A stretch of 49,168 bases of DNA from contig NZ_CP082335.1 in assembly GCF_019890935.1 (NCBI RefSeq), forward strand, positions 1-49,168. Reading direction: 5' to 3'. Both the position numbers and the translations under genes were made by a program. The notes beneath the pieces are model-generated. The model searched no databases, had not been told where the DNA came from, and saw only the letters and a list, made by a program, of their open reading frames with translations. This DNA comes from Exiguobacterium acetylicum (lineage in GTDB: Bacteria > Bacillota > Bacilli > Exiguobacteriales > Exiguobacteriaceae). Below are positions 16,117 to 25,368 of this stretch, one piece after another (within the stretch, counting starts at the first letter, position 1; the number at the start of each line of letters is the position of its first letter).

Positions 16117-17568
16117 TTAAACCAAGAATTCATATAGCTCAGGATCTGCTAAAGATCTGGATAATTTTTTCGCTAACCGTTCCGATAACTTATTTTTTAC
16201 TAAGTGAACCCCATTCAAAGTTTCAACTTTACCTTCACTATCAAAAATGAAGTCATCCTTGTTGTAATCGAAAACGAACACATCGTTTAAAATCACTTGT
16301 CCACTCTCATAATCAAATTTTGAGATTTCAGATATCTGAGTAAAATATCGATTGTGATCTTCAAGTTTCTCCAAAACAACAATTAAATCGAAAGCTCCTG
16401 CGATTGACTGAAGAATATCTGTACCACTTAAATTGACTCCTGATCGTAGACACATTTTTTTAAGTCGTTGTAGTGCTTCCTCACTACTCTCAGCATGAAT
16501 CGAGGTGAATCCACTATGTCCTGATTCAAAGAACTCAATCATTTGCATGGCTTCTTCTCCTCGACTTTCACCAACAATGATTCTTCGAGGATGTTGTCGT
16601 AACCCTAGTTTTAGTCCTACACTGTACGGAATATCTGTTTCCTTGTTACCAGTCATCCGACACTCAAATGTATAGAAGTGCTTTGAAGGATACAACTCGT
16701 GTAAAAACAATTCAGGATCATCTTCAGCTACTAATGTTCGTTCGTTATTTGGAATATGTTGTGCTAAATGTTTAATGAATTCGGTTTTCCCCGTACCAGT
16801 ACCGCCAACAATGAGAATTTTAAATTTCGCTTGAACTGCTGCCTTAAAGAAGTCTAATTCTTCTTTAGAAGCTTGATTAGTACTTAGCATTCTTTCACTA
16901 GTCGCTCTCAGTTCTGATGAGCTTTTTCGTATTGAAATAGACGTTCCAATGCCTGATATGTCAGATTTCATGATGTTTAACCGTAACCTCGGAAGGGCTG
17001 CATCTGTATATGGTTTTGCGGTTGTCAAAGTAGATTCAGTGACGTTGACTAATCGATATGCAAGTCTTAAAATTTCATCTTCGCTCGAAAACGTAATTCT
17101 ATCCTTGGTATCTGGATCTACAAAAATAGTATCTCCATTCGGACCAATATATCGAATTGAACTCGTACCATTCACAAAAATGTCTGTTACGTCTTCTCGA
17201 TCAATAAGTGGTTGAATAATACCGAATCCAGTTATTTCATCAAGAATTGCTCCGACTAATTCTTGTTGTTCAATATTAGGAATAGCGATTCCATTTCGTT
17301 GAATGTACTCGGAGATTCTAGCGTTTAGTTTTTGTCGCTTTCCTTTATCAAGAAATGATGATTCTAGAAGTGATTTATTTGTTTCAATCAGATATTTTCG
17401 AACTCTTTCTACCGATTCATCAATCAAGTCTTGTTCTTTCTCCCCTAATAACTTTGCTCTGCTTTGCTTGTCGGCATAAGACATTTTAAACAAATCAATT
17501 TTATTAGTTGATTGCTGTATATCTTTTGCTGGGTTTAACAAATCGATTTTCGTACTAATTATTCTCAC
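16117..17568 (-). CDS. tadA: TadA/CpaF-type secretion ATPase
   Basis: 483 residues. The N-terminal domain has the CpaF hallmark EITGFGIIQPLIDREDVTDI. Walker A is GGTGTGKTEF near residue 255, an Asp box lies around VAEDDPELF, and the Walker B/His box region is RQHPRRIIVGESRGEEA and SGHSGFTSIHAES. This hexameric ATPase powers Tad pilus assembly; close relatives are VirB11 and archaeal GspE. No separate VirB11 gene occurs, as usual in Gram-positive T4SS, so this enzyme most likely serves the pilus. The start is GTG with a weak ribosome site, eight bases after the TadZ stop. Confidence 0.92.
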   Translation of the reverse strand: MRIISTKIDLLNPAKDIQQSTNKIDLFKMSYADKQSRAKLLGEKEQDLIDESVERVRKYLIETNKSLLESSFLDKGKRQKLNARISEYIQRNGIAIPNIEQQELVGAILDEITGFGIIQPLIDREDVTDIFVNGTSSIRYIGPNGDTIFVDPDTKDRITFSSEDEILRLAYRLVNVTESTLTTAKPYTDAALPRLRLNIMKSDISGIGTSISIRKSSSELRATSERMLSTNQASKEELDFFKAAVQAKFKILIVGGTGTGKTEFIKHLAQHIPNNERTLVAEDDPELFLHELYPSKHFYTFECRMTGNKETDIPYSVGLKLGLRQHPRRIIVGESRGEEAMQMIEFFESGHSGFTSIHAESSEEALQRLKKMCLRSGVNLSGTDILQSIAGAFDLIVVLEKLEDHNRYFTQISEISKFDYESGQVILNDVFVFDYNKDDFIFDSEGKVETLNGVHLVKNKLSERLAKKLSRSLADPELYEFLV

Positions 17569-17575
17569 CCCTATT

Positions 17576-18385
17576 TTATTTATTCATTCCTAGTAAGCTG
17601 AGTAAATTGCCTTTACTCTTCACTTTTTCTTGATACCCCACGCCTTGAATACCTAGTTGACTCTGTAATGCTTGAAGCTTAACGTTAATTAAATCACTCC
17701 CGATTTTTAGCAACCATTCTTCTCTAACACGCAGTGGATCATATGGAACAGGAAGATAAGGAGTATCACCAATAATTTCATAGATATCGCCTTGGTAATC
17801 CTTTTCGTGTTTATTGATTAATAGTGTGTCTTTGAAATCTAATGAGTTTTCCTGCAACCAAACACTTTCATTTCTATATGCAATGACTGATTTCGGTGTT
17901 CCCTCCACTACACTAATGACTGAATCAGACGCACTTAAAATTGGATATGAAGTGAATTCGTCTAACTCCGTCGGAACATCAATCACAATATAATCGTAAG
18001 GTAACTCTTTCAGTGTGCTCATAAATTTCTCGATCCACTGATTAGGGTTCTCCAGTTTGATTTGATCAAGCTTACCTTGGTACCGAGGAACCACTAAAAT
18101 ATCCATCCCATTTAAGCTAGAGCTGATTTTTTTGTTGGTGATGTCTTCCGCATTAGCTATGAAATTTGTAATCTTATAGCTTTCATTTCCTTGATTCACT
18201 AAGTTAAGAAAGTTCTTCGTTCCATGAGTTATACCAGTATTAGTCGCAAAAGATGGGCTAAGTAGGTTTGCCTCGACAAACAGAACTTTTTGCTTTAGCA
18301 CAGCAGTCTCTTTAGCAAACGTCGTTGCTAAAGTTGAAGCTCCAGCCCCTCGGGTAACACTTCTAAAAGAGATAATTGTCGGCAT
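17576..18385 (-). CDS. TadZ/CpaE-like ParA-superfamily protein with degenerate P-loop
   Basis: 269 residues. The N-terminal MinD/ParA-like fold begins TIISFRSVTRGAGASTLATT. The expected KGGxGKS motif is altered: both signature and catalytic lysines are absent (RGAGAST). TadZ proteins localise Tad machinery and often have atypical Walker A motifs. YDYIVIDVP is the Walker B counterpart. The start follows AGGAGG. It lies between the CpaB and TadA genes, the usual position. Confidence 0.75.
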   Translation of the reverse strand: MPTIISFRSVTRGAGASTLATTFAKETAVLKQKVLFVEANLLSPSFATNTGITHGTKNFLNLVNQGNESYKITNFIANAEDITNKKISSSLNGMDILVVPRYQGKLDQIKLENPNQWIEKFMSTLKELPYDYIVIDVPTELDEFTSYPILSASDSVISVVEGTPKSVIAYRNESVWLQENSLDFKDTLLINKHEKDYQGDIYEIIGDTPYLPVPYDPLRVREEWLLKIGSDLINVKLQALQSQLGIQGVGYQEKVKSKGNLLSLLGMNK

Positions 18386-18396
18386 AAAAATCCTCC

Positions 18397-19272
18397 TTAT
18401 TTTTTAGTTTGACTAAATTCTCTGCCAAGATTTAATTGAGCTTTCACTTGATCGCTAATCTTATTTTTGGACTTTTCTTCAATGTATTTCAAAATCACAG
18501 ATTGATCAGAAACTTGATTGAATGAAGTGATAAGACTTTTATCATCTTTCTGGTCAATCTTTTGTGTTGCAACTGGCATGATTGTCCCTAATCGTTTCGC
18601 ACGATTCAGATACTGTAGTTGTGCAGGCGTTACTGCCAAAGTGTAAAGTCTAGCAGCACTTTTCACTTCCTTTGTTTCGCCTTCAGAATCCTGTTCTTCT
18701 CGAAAAGCATCATTTGTATCACTATCTTTTACACTAGTCACTCGTACTTGAGGAAATAGTCCACCAAACAATACACTCTTGTTTGTAGCATCAGTCATCA
18801 ATTCTCCTTGCGACCCCTCTACATTTAAGAAATAGAGATCTACAAATGTACCAGGTACGATGGAGTTTCCTGAACTAGTTTCTAAATCTACAAGGAGTGG
18901 AAAAGCAACTTCTCCACCTTGTAGAGAGAGTATCGCAGCATCAGGTAATTTGTTTTTGCTTAATACATTGTTCTTAAGAAAGAAGCTATTTGCAGAAATA
19001 CCAAAACCTTCTGTCGTATACTTACCAACTACTTCTTCTTTATTTAAATAAGCGTTAGGAGGTATTGCGTTACCTGGGATCTCACGTTCAAAAATCATTT
19101 CTTCTGTGATTTTAGTGTGTGGTTGAATATCTTTTCTAACCAGAACCACTTTGGTTGGATCAACGGCTTTTTCAACTGCATAAGCGTTATATGCATACAT
19201 TGATCCAACCACGGCTAATGAAAGAACTGCTGCTACAACTTTTCTCTTAGTTTGCTTTTTTAACTTCTTCAA
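18397..19272 (-). CDS. CpaB/RcpC-like pilus assembly protein
   Basis: 291 residues with an N-terminal membrane anchor (VVAAVLSLAVVGSMYAY). A SAF-type domain spans about 38-110 (KVVLVRKDIQPHTKITEEMI ... GNAIPPNAYL), followed by the RcpC-like region with SIVPGTFVDLYFLNVEG. CpaB is a Tad assembly factor near the cell envelope. The start is TTG, overlapping the upstream gene stop by four bases (TTGA), with GGGGGGAA upstream. Confidence 0.8.
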   Translation of the reverse strand: MKKLKKQTKRKVVAAVLSLAVVGSMYAYNAYAVEKAVDPTKVVLVRKDIQPHTKITEEMIFEREIPGNAIPPNAYLNKEEVVGKYTTEGFGISANSFFLKNNVLSKNKLPDAAILSLQGGEVAFPLLVDLETSSGNSIVPGTFVDLYFLNVEGSQGELMTDATNKSVLFGGLFPQVRVTSVKDSDTNDAFREEQDSEGETKEVKSAARLYTLAVTPAQLQYLNRAKRLGTIMPVATQKIDQKDDKSLITSFNQVSDQSVILKYIEEKSKNKISDQVKAQLNLGREFSQTKK

Positions 19273-19721
19273 TCTAAATTCCCCCCTGGAATCTTAAGCT
19301 TGCTTTTCGATTCATAGATCACAATATTTTTAGCTAAAATACTTACTTCTTCTTTTTGCTCTTTAGTCACCCGTTTAAATGTCGATTCATTTATAACCTC
19401 CCCCTCGACGGCAACCATCGCAGGGGAAGTATTTATCTTGACGATTTTAAAATTACGCTTACTACCTTCGTAGTTAAAATCATTGTTCAAGGCGTAATCC
19501 TTTTGATATTCATTTCTGAACTTCACTGGATCGATTTCAATCATTTCATTTACTCGCAAAGTACCTTTATTAATCGATTTTTGAATCGATGACTCTGACG
19601 CTTGTTTTACAGCATCACGGTTATCGATCATACTTGCATTTAAAACTGTAGAGTCAATCTGAAAAGCAAAGCACATCGTAAATAGGGTTACAACCAAACC
19701 AAACCAAGTCATTTTGCTCAT
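19269..19721 (-). CDS. Unknown anchored or secreted protein of the pilus cluster
   Basis: 150 residues with an N-terminal hydrophobic segment (WFGLVVTLFTMCFAFQID) and a polar external part of ~125 residues. It overlaps both neighbours by four bases, so it is tightly co-translated with the large surface protein and CpaB. No recognised domain. A pilus assembly or tip/minor-subunit role is possible by position. Confidence 0.55.
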   Translation of the reverse strand: MSKMTWFGLVVTLFTMCFAFQIDSTVLNASMIDNRDAVKQASESSIQKSINKGTLRVNEMIEIDPVKFRNEYQKDYALNNDFNYEGSKRNFKIVKINTSPAMVAVEGEVINESTFKRVTKEQKEEVSILAKNIVIYESKSKLKIPGGNLD

Positions 19722-22516
19722 AATTTAGCTCCTTTAACCCAATCTACCAAGCCACTTATAATGCTACTTTTCCCTGTCCAATCCCAACCGTTTCCTGTAG
19801 GAAACGGCTTGCTCGGGGAAACTGATCTCCGTACGAAGTCATCCATAGCTGTTCCCTTAATTTCAACGCCACTTGTTAAACATAGTCCGAGTTCGTTCAC
19901 TCCACCTCTTCCCACGTTTACTTCAAATGGATACTTTCCATCTTTTTGTTCGAAGTTGGAATACCATTTCCGTCCCCCATCAATTAATTCTTCAGGAGAT
20001 TGAGCTGGGTTATTTGAACTGAATACAACTCCTGAGTTACGAGATACATATACGGATCGTGGTACGAACCGAGCAAATTGTCCTGTATCAGTAATTCGAT
20101 CAAGCCCTTGCATGGTATCAAGGTTGTTTGCTGAATATTCGTATTGAACTGCAGCATTTTTTGCTGTTCCGTTGTATAGTGGTTGGTATTCATTGAAGTA
20201 CTGAGTATCGACATTGTAAGTGAATCCATAACCGGCTCTTAGTCTTGAAGGGAATACACTATTGATGGATCCCTTTAAAGTCTCGATATACGTTCTATCA
20301 CCTAAAATTGAATCACTTACTGTGATTACTGGACCACTTGCTTCAGAGGTTGGTCCACACATCCCGACTTCCCTTGAAGGTATATAAATCGTTGTCTCTC
20401 GGACGTTGTTTGCATAAACATCCTCTACTCCTTCAACAAATTCTTCGTATGTCCCATCCTCGTTAATTTCTGCTATCACATTTGAATCGTCTTCAACTTC
20501 CCATGATAGGCTGACTACTTTTCGTTCTCCCTCTTTTAAGGACACATGGGTTTCAGCTTTTGTTTCGTTGTTTACCTTCACTGTCAAATTAGGGTTGACA
20601 CTACTATACTTAGCTTCATCAGAGTTTACTTCGCCTAATTCTTTTTCATAATGATCAATCCATTGATCGGTTTGACCGATATCACATTCCATTTCGTTAA
20701 TCTGTGTTTGTTTACTATTCACAGCTGCTTGAGCTGCATTAACTGCAGCAGGATTTACAACCGTCTTAGTCGTGCATTGTTCTTTTCCGTTACCGTCTAT
20801 AACACAACTTTCAACTTCATCACCTTTTTTAGCATCTGCTAACTTTTTATTCAAAGTTACTAATTCTGTTTCATACTGTGCTTTTTTTAATTCCTGACTC
20901 TTTTTAGTAGCTTTTTTTGAGGATAAATCTGCATTAATCGCATTCTTGGCATTCGATCGATTAGATGCATAATTTGATCTGTAAACTGAAATCGGAGTCG
21001 TTGTCGTAGTGTTTTTATCAGTCGTTTTTGCTTCTAGCCTTTCTACTGATAAATCAAGTTCATATTCATAGCGATATTCTGGTGGATCAATATCTTCAAT
21101 CTGACATGTACCAGGTTTAGGTGGTGGAATGTTTTTCGGACTCCAACTTAAGCTAGTGCTAGCACTATTGTTAGCATAACTCTCCTCTGCCATGTCTTTA
21201 CTTCCGTTAGGGTTAAACTCTGCTGTGAACTTAAAGACACCTGCCCAAGACGTTGCTATGCTCGGATTAAATCCATACGTCTTACTGTAGACCTTTCCAT
21301 AAGGGAAAGATTTTCCGTACTTAGGTAACTTCGTTGTCGATAACGTTCCGCTTTTTGATACCGATTTACCTTTTGCATCTATACCATCAAAGTTCCATCT
21401 GACACTCCACGGTACTGCTACTTTTGAAGTTACGATTTGCTTATCTGGAGATGCGTTTTGTACTTTAAATGTCAAATTCACGTTATTTGATGAACGAGAA
21501 GCCGATAAAGAATCTGCTTTCATATCTGGTTCAGGACACTCTGGAAAATCTAGTGCTTTAACGATGTATGCTTGATACCAATACACTCCTGTATTTGGAT
21601 CTCTATACTGTGTGACAGCTAAACCAGCTTCATATCCTTTTCTGAGACTTTGAATGCGTATTCTAGCGTCATCTTCATTTTTTAACCACCAAGACCCTGA
21701 TTTGTAATCTAGTAACTTCTTTCCTAGCCAAGAGAAATAGCCCATCGTTTTAATTGCTTCATCGTACATTGCTCCTTTTGGAGAATAAAATACGTTTTTC
21801 ATTGCGTAGGCGTATTTAACTCGCGTAGCGTAATCTTGAGATTTTAAGAATAAATCAGCATCAAATTTGCTGATACCGATATACTCTGGATAGTCTTCAT
21901 TGATCATGAGTCCACCATAACGAGAATATCCTAAGTATCGCCATTGACCACTAGAATAATCATTTCCATAGCTACTATCATTTACATCTTGAGGTGTACC
22001 ATAAATCAATAATCTGTACTTTCGTGAAAGACTAGCATTCAAGTTGTATGTCTTACCACTTATTTTGTATGAAACTGTAGGTACACCAACACTTTTTACG
22101 TATGATAACCAATCCGTATCTCCACAAGCTTTAATGGCTGAGGATGTCACATTCGTATTTTGTACTGCTGCACCAACCGTTCGATATGTTGCAAATACTG
22201 TAGGCTGTTTACTCTCAGTAACAATTACTTCTCCGTTATGGTTCGCATCGATAAGTTTGACTACTTTCCCCGCATCAGATGTGATCATCTTTCCTTCTAA
22301 GTCTTTCCATGAATGAATAGGAACTTTTCCCTTTGTCCTACTAACTGCTGAATCAAGAAAAGATTTAATCCCATTGCTCTCAATGAATTCTACGTCTTGA
22401 ATATTGACCGCATTTTGTTTACTATCACCTACGCTAACGGTATTAGCTTCGGCAACGGAAGTACTTGTAAGTAAAAATGCAGTCAATAGAACAAGCGATA
22501 CTTTCTTTAACTTCAT
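19718..22516 (-). CDS. Large secreted surface protein of the pilus cluster
   Basis: 932 residues with a signal peptide (KVSLVLLTAFLLTSTSVAEA). Residues ~330-480 resemble a CARDB-like beta sandwich (DSLSASRSSNNVNLTFKVQN ... ESYANNSASTSLSW). A long Lys/Glu-rich coiled coil follows (~530-650), then a second CARDB-like module (NLTVKVNNETKAETHVSLKE) and a C-terminal beta-rich domain with few Cys. No LPXTG sorting signal or C-terminal membrane anchor is seen. It is probably an adhesin or a large pilus-associated or mating-surface protein. The start follows GGGGGAT. No family name can be given. Confidence 0.6.
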   Translation of the reverse strand: MKLKKVSLVLLTAFLLTSTSVAEANTVSVGDSKQNAVNIQDVEFIESNGIKSFLDSAVSRTKGKVPIHSWKDLEGKMITSDAGKVVKLIDANHNGEVIVTESKQPTVFATYRTVGAAVQNTNVTSSAIKACGDTDWLSYVKSVGVPTVSYKISGKTYNLNASLSRKYRLLIYGTPQDVNDSSYGNDYSSGQWRYLGYSRYGGLMINEDYPEYIGISKFDADLFLKSQDYATRVKYAYAMKNVFYSPKGAMYDEAIKTMGYFSWLGKKLLDYKSGSWWLKNEDDARIRIQSLRKGYEAGLAVTQYRDPNTGVYWYQAYIVKALDFPECPEPDMKADSLSASRSSNNVNLTFKVQNASPDKQIVTSKVAVPWSVRWNFDGIDAKGKSVSKSGTLSTTKLPKYGKSFPYGKVYSKTYGFNPSIATSWAGVFKFTAEFNPNGSKDMAEESYANNSASTSLSWSPKNIPPPKPGTCQIEDIDPPEYRYEYELDLSVERLEAKTTDKNTTTTTPISVYRSNYASNRSNAKNAINADLSSKKATKKSQELKKAQYETELVTLNKKLADAKKGDEVESCVIDGNGKEQCTTKTVVNPAAVNAAQAAVNSKQTQINEMECDIGQTDQWIDHYEKELGEVNSDEAKYSSVNPNLTVKVNNETKAETHVSLKEGERKVVSLSWEVEDDSNVIAEINEDGTYEEFVEGVEDVYANNVRETTIYIPSREVGMCGPTSEASGPVITVSDSILGDRTYIETLKGSINSVFPSRLRAGYGFTYNVDTQYFNEYQPLYNGTAKNAAVQYEYSANNLDTMQGLDRITDTGQFARFVPRSVYVSRNSGVVFSSNNPAQSPEELIDGGRKWYSNFEQKDGKYPFEVNVGRGGVNELGLCLTSGVEIKGTAMDDFVRRSVSPSKPFPTGNGWDWTGKSSIISGLVDWVKGAKL

Positions 22517-22535
22517 TCAATATCCCCCGTTGATT

Positions 22536-23741
22536 TTATTTTTCAAATCGTATGCTACCAGCATTGAATGTGACAGTATATCCATCCACTTCGTAAGGAC
22601 CGTATCCATTTACGCCATAGTATTGACCATCAAAATATTTGTTTACTACCGATTCATATCCTTTAGGTAAATACGGCTTGAGCATCATCTTCATGATGTA
22701 TTTACTTTCTTTGATTCGTAAGTCACGACCACTGGAATAATACATCTTAAATTTCTTGGATCCATAAGCAAATTCGTAGGCGATGTTTACATCATCTAGT
22801 GATTCAAATCCTTCTATCGTATTGACCAAGTTAATTACAGTACCTCTTGATTTAGCACCGATTGAATCAGCAATCGCTTTTGTTTCTTTCACCTTTGTAG
22901 CGTACGAAAAAGAATTTGAGACTTTTACTTTATCAATTGCATCAAACTTAAGACCAAGAGCATAACTACCTGTCTGTAGTTCATAACCAGATACATTACT
23001 CGGTTTCTTTAGTGAGTCGTTCGGGGTAACTATTTTTTTAAGATCTGTTGCCTTGATATAACGATACGATTTTTGGAACATGATTTTTGAGAATCCATTA
23101 CTGTTACCATAGACACTTACTTTTGTTCCTTTTTTTAATGTTCCTACTGACTTGTGCGTATTCGATGCACCCGTACGTACATATGCTTTAGTCGAAATAA
23201 CTGAAGCGTAATATTGAATCTTAGGAGTTGTAGAGACCTTCTTCGTATATTTTGAAGAGATGTAGCCCGTTTTACCCTTCAACTTAATCGTATACCAACC
23301 TGACTTTGATCCGATTACCGTCACCTTAGTCCCTTTTGCAAGCTGACCTAATTTTTTAGAAGATCCCGATCTTGATTGACGTACATTTAGTAATTCAGTC
23401 GTAATGACCGAGAACTGCTTAAACGTACTCCCTGAAGCATTCTTTTTAATGTACTTGGCTGATACGTATGCAGGTTTACCTTTATAAGAAACTTTATACC
23501 AACCATTACTACTTCCAATCACAGCGACAATCGTATTCTTTTTCAAAAGACCTACTGTTTTATATTTCGTACTTGGACCACTACGTACATTTAAATCGAC
23601 GGTTGAAGTTCCCTTAAACTGTTTAAACGATGCTGCTTCAACCTTGTTAACTTGCCCTGGAGCATTCTCAAGAATACTAAGACTAGGTACTCCAGATAAA
23701 ATTACTGTAGTTGCGATCACTGCTGATAAACTCTTCTTCAT
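22536..23741 (-). CDS. Secreted triple SH3b-domain protein
   Basis: 401 residues with a signal peptide (SLSAVIATTVILSGVPSLS). Three bacterial SH3 repeats lie at about 43-98, 108-165 and 178-236, each with LNVRxG-like starts and GWYKVSYKGKPAYVSAKYI-like ends. A ~160-residue C-terminal domain is unassigned; no catalytic amidase or peptidase motif is visible. SH3b repeats bind cell-wall peptides, so it may anchor pilus or channel parts to peptidoglycan. It has its own ribosome site (GGGAGGGG) and is preceded by a 117-base gap with promoter-like sequence. Confidence 0.75.
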   Translation of the reverse strand: MKKSLSAVIATTVILSGVPSLSILENAPGQVNKVEAASFKQFKGTSTVDLNVRSGPSTKYKTVGLLKKNTIVAVIGSSNGWYKVSYKGKPAYVSAKYIKKNASGSTFKQFSVITTELLNVRQSRSGSSKKLGQLAKGTKVTVIGSKSGWYTIKLKGKTGYISSKYTKKVSTTPKIQYYASVISTKAYVRTGASNTHKSVGTLKKGTKVSVYGNSNGFSKIMFQKSYRYIKATDLKKIVTPNDSLKKPSNVSGYELQTGSYALGLKFDAIDKVKVSNSFSYATKVKETKAIADSIGAKSRGTVINLVNTIEGFESLDDVNIAYEFAYGSKKFKMYYSSGRDLRIKESKYIMKMMLKPYLPKGYESVVNKYFDGQYYGVNGYGPYEVDGYTVTFNAGSIRFEK

Positions 23742-23789
23742 AAAAATCCCCTCCCTATGATGTAGGCATTTAAATGCATCTTATCCGCT

Positions 23790-23850
23790 TTTCTTCCTAT
23801 ATATAGGATAACAATTAAACTAAATTAAGTAAATTCCTTTACTTAACAAT
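23790..23850 (-). promoter_or_regulatory. Hairpin plus possible promoter ahead of the pilus block
   Basis: On the minus strand TTAAGTAAAGGAATTTACTTAA forms a stem and is followed by TTTAGTTT, a weak terminator for the gene at 23859. Overlapping it, TTTACT - 17 bases - TATCCT resembles a -35/-10 pair, so the pilus block could be transcribed separately from the T4SS genes. Confidence 0.4.
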
Positions 23851-23858
23851 GAGGTCAA

Positions 23859-25160
23859 TCAGTTTTTGAAGAAAGGTAATCTTATTTTTCTTCTTTTTCT
23901 TGGTTCTCTCTCATTGTGATAAACAGGAATGTTCATTAGTTTTGAAAGCTTACTTAACCCTTGGATAAATGCTTCGTCTATATCATCGGTTTTATTCAGA
24001 AGAAGTTGGTTCTTAATCGATCTTTTATAAATAATCTCTGAATTCAAGGTTGGTAAAAATAGATAATTCTCGAATCCATTGTTAATTGCAAATTCATCAG
24101 AAATTAAGTCGTGCGATTTATTTATCACATAGATGATTTCTACACCTTTTTTATTTAATAGATCGATTTGTTTTTTTCGTTCTCTACATTCCCAAAGTCC
24201 ATTAATTTCTGGTTCTAAAACTACGATTAGCTTTCTGATATTCTGCATAATCTGTGGTCTTTCGAAATAGCTATCACCGATGTCTATCAAATTAAGTCCT
24301 TCTTTGACAGTGATAAGTAGTTTTAAAAAGTCTATATCTTCATAAGAAATTTCCTTATACGTTGTTTTAAGGTCCCATTTGATATTTTTATATTTGAAAG
24401 GTTGATAGTAAACATTCTCTTCACCATCAATTATGGAACTCGGAATAGCTTGGTGCTCGCCTGTAGAATACAAAAAAGTTGGCTTATTGAAAGGAGATTC
24501 AGTAACTCGTATATCGAAATTTACATCTGCTAAGTACTTAGCTAACGCTTGAGTAACTAAGCTAGATCCAGCTCTTCTAGTAAGATTAACTACAAACCAG
24601 CTATTAGCTTCTACGCTAATCACTTTAGTTTTCACAATCTCTTTTATAACAACTTTTTCCTTAACTCTGATCTCACCATCTGATACTTTATCCTCTTCAT
24701 GATTTACAAGTATTTCAGATCGTTCCATACTACTTTTCCATCTAATTGAATCAGCTAATGTCTTTTTTTCTTCTATGGCTGCAGTTAACTTCTGCTGATT
24801 CATTTCGTATATTTCTTGATAGTCTTCACCTGTAGGATCTTGAAGGGAGACAATATCATAAACACCAGAATTTATAAGTGAAACTAGCGTTCTATCTCCT
24901 ACCTGTAGATCAAATCCTGCTAGAATGATTCGAGTGGTTGGCTTATTTAGTACAATATTGATTATTCCTTTTACAAGAGCATCTTCAGAAGCACAAGTAA
25001 GATCAACTAAAACGTAATTTAGTGTCACTCTCGAGACTTTTATACACGCATTCAAAAACTCGGTATCGCCAAATTGATCTATAGCCTCAAAAACCAATTC
25101 TTCATTAGCTACAGATTTAAATAAATGATGATTTCCTGGACTAGAAATTATTCCGTACAT
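23859..25160 (-). CDS. Second CpaE/TadZ-like protein
   Basis: 433 residues. The N-terminal ~120 residues look like a receiver-like alpha/beta domain (NYVLVDLTCASEDALVKGI ... RIILAGFDLQVGD). From about residue 185 a ParA-like domain starts with WFVVNLTRRAGSSLVTQAL, where the P-loop lysines are missing. This receiver plus degenerate ATPase plan is that of CpaE. Together with the gene at 17576 the cluster has two such proteins. It sits at the junction between T4SS and pilus genes. The C-terminus is strongly basic (EPRKRRKIRLPFFKN). Confidence 0.6.
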   Translation of the reverse strand: MYGIISSPGNHHLFKSVANEELVFEAIDQFGDTEFLNACIKVSRVTLNYVLVDLTCASEDALVKGIINIVLNKPTTRIILAGFDLQVGDRTLVSLINSGVYDIVSLQDPTGEDYQEIYEMNQQKLTAAIEEKKTLADSIRWKSSMERSEILVNHEEDKVSDGEIRVKEKVVIKEIVKTKVISVEANSWFVVNLTRRAGSSLVTQALAKYLADVNFDIRVTESPFNKPTFLYSTGEHQAIPSSIIDGEENVYYQPFKYKNIKWDLKTTYKEISYEDIDFLKLLITVKEGLNLIDIGDSYFERPQIMQNIRKLIVVLEPEINGLWECRERKKQIDLLNKKGVEIIYVINKSHDLISDEFAINNGFENYLFLPTLNSEIIYKRSIKNQLLLNKTDDIDEAFIQGLSKLSKLMNIPVYHNEREPRKRRKIRLPFFKN

Positions 25161-25177
25161 ATTGCTCCCCCTTTCGA

Positions 25178-25351
25178 TCAGATAAATTGATTAGGTGCTT
25201 CTTTATACTCTTTTAATTTTTTTAAAGTGATCACTTTAATGATTTGAGTGATTGATAACCCGTAATCTTTAGCGATACTTTCAAGTTCAACTTTTTGATC
25301 TAACGTAAACTTGATACAGCAGTTATAGTCTTGCTCCTTTGACTTCATCAT
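25178..25351 (-). CDS. Small RHH-like protein
   Basis: 57 residues: a strand (YNCCIKFTLDQ), helix (KVELESIAKDYG) and helix (SITQIIKVITLKKLKEY), a ribbon-helix-helix pattern. The start at 25351 is nine bases from AAGGGG; 25360 would touch the ribosome site. It lies between VirB4 and the CpaE-like gene. A local transcriptional regulator of transfer genes is a reasonable guess. Confidence 0.6.
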   Translation of the reverse strand: MMKSKEQDYNCCIKFTLDQKVELESIAKDYGLSITQIIKVITLKKLKEYKEAPNQFI

Positions 25352-25368
25352 CTTGGTCATCCCCTTAT

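Noticed and set aside
19984-20229. Minus-strand 81-residue frame within the large surface protein gene
   Set aside because: It is a shadow in another frame of the 932-residue gene and has no ribosome site of its own.
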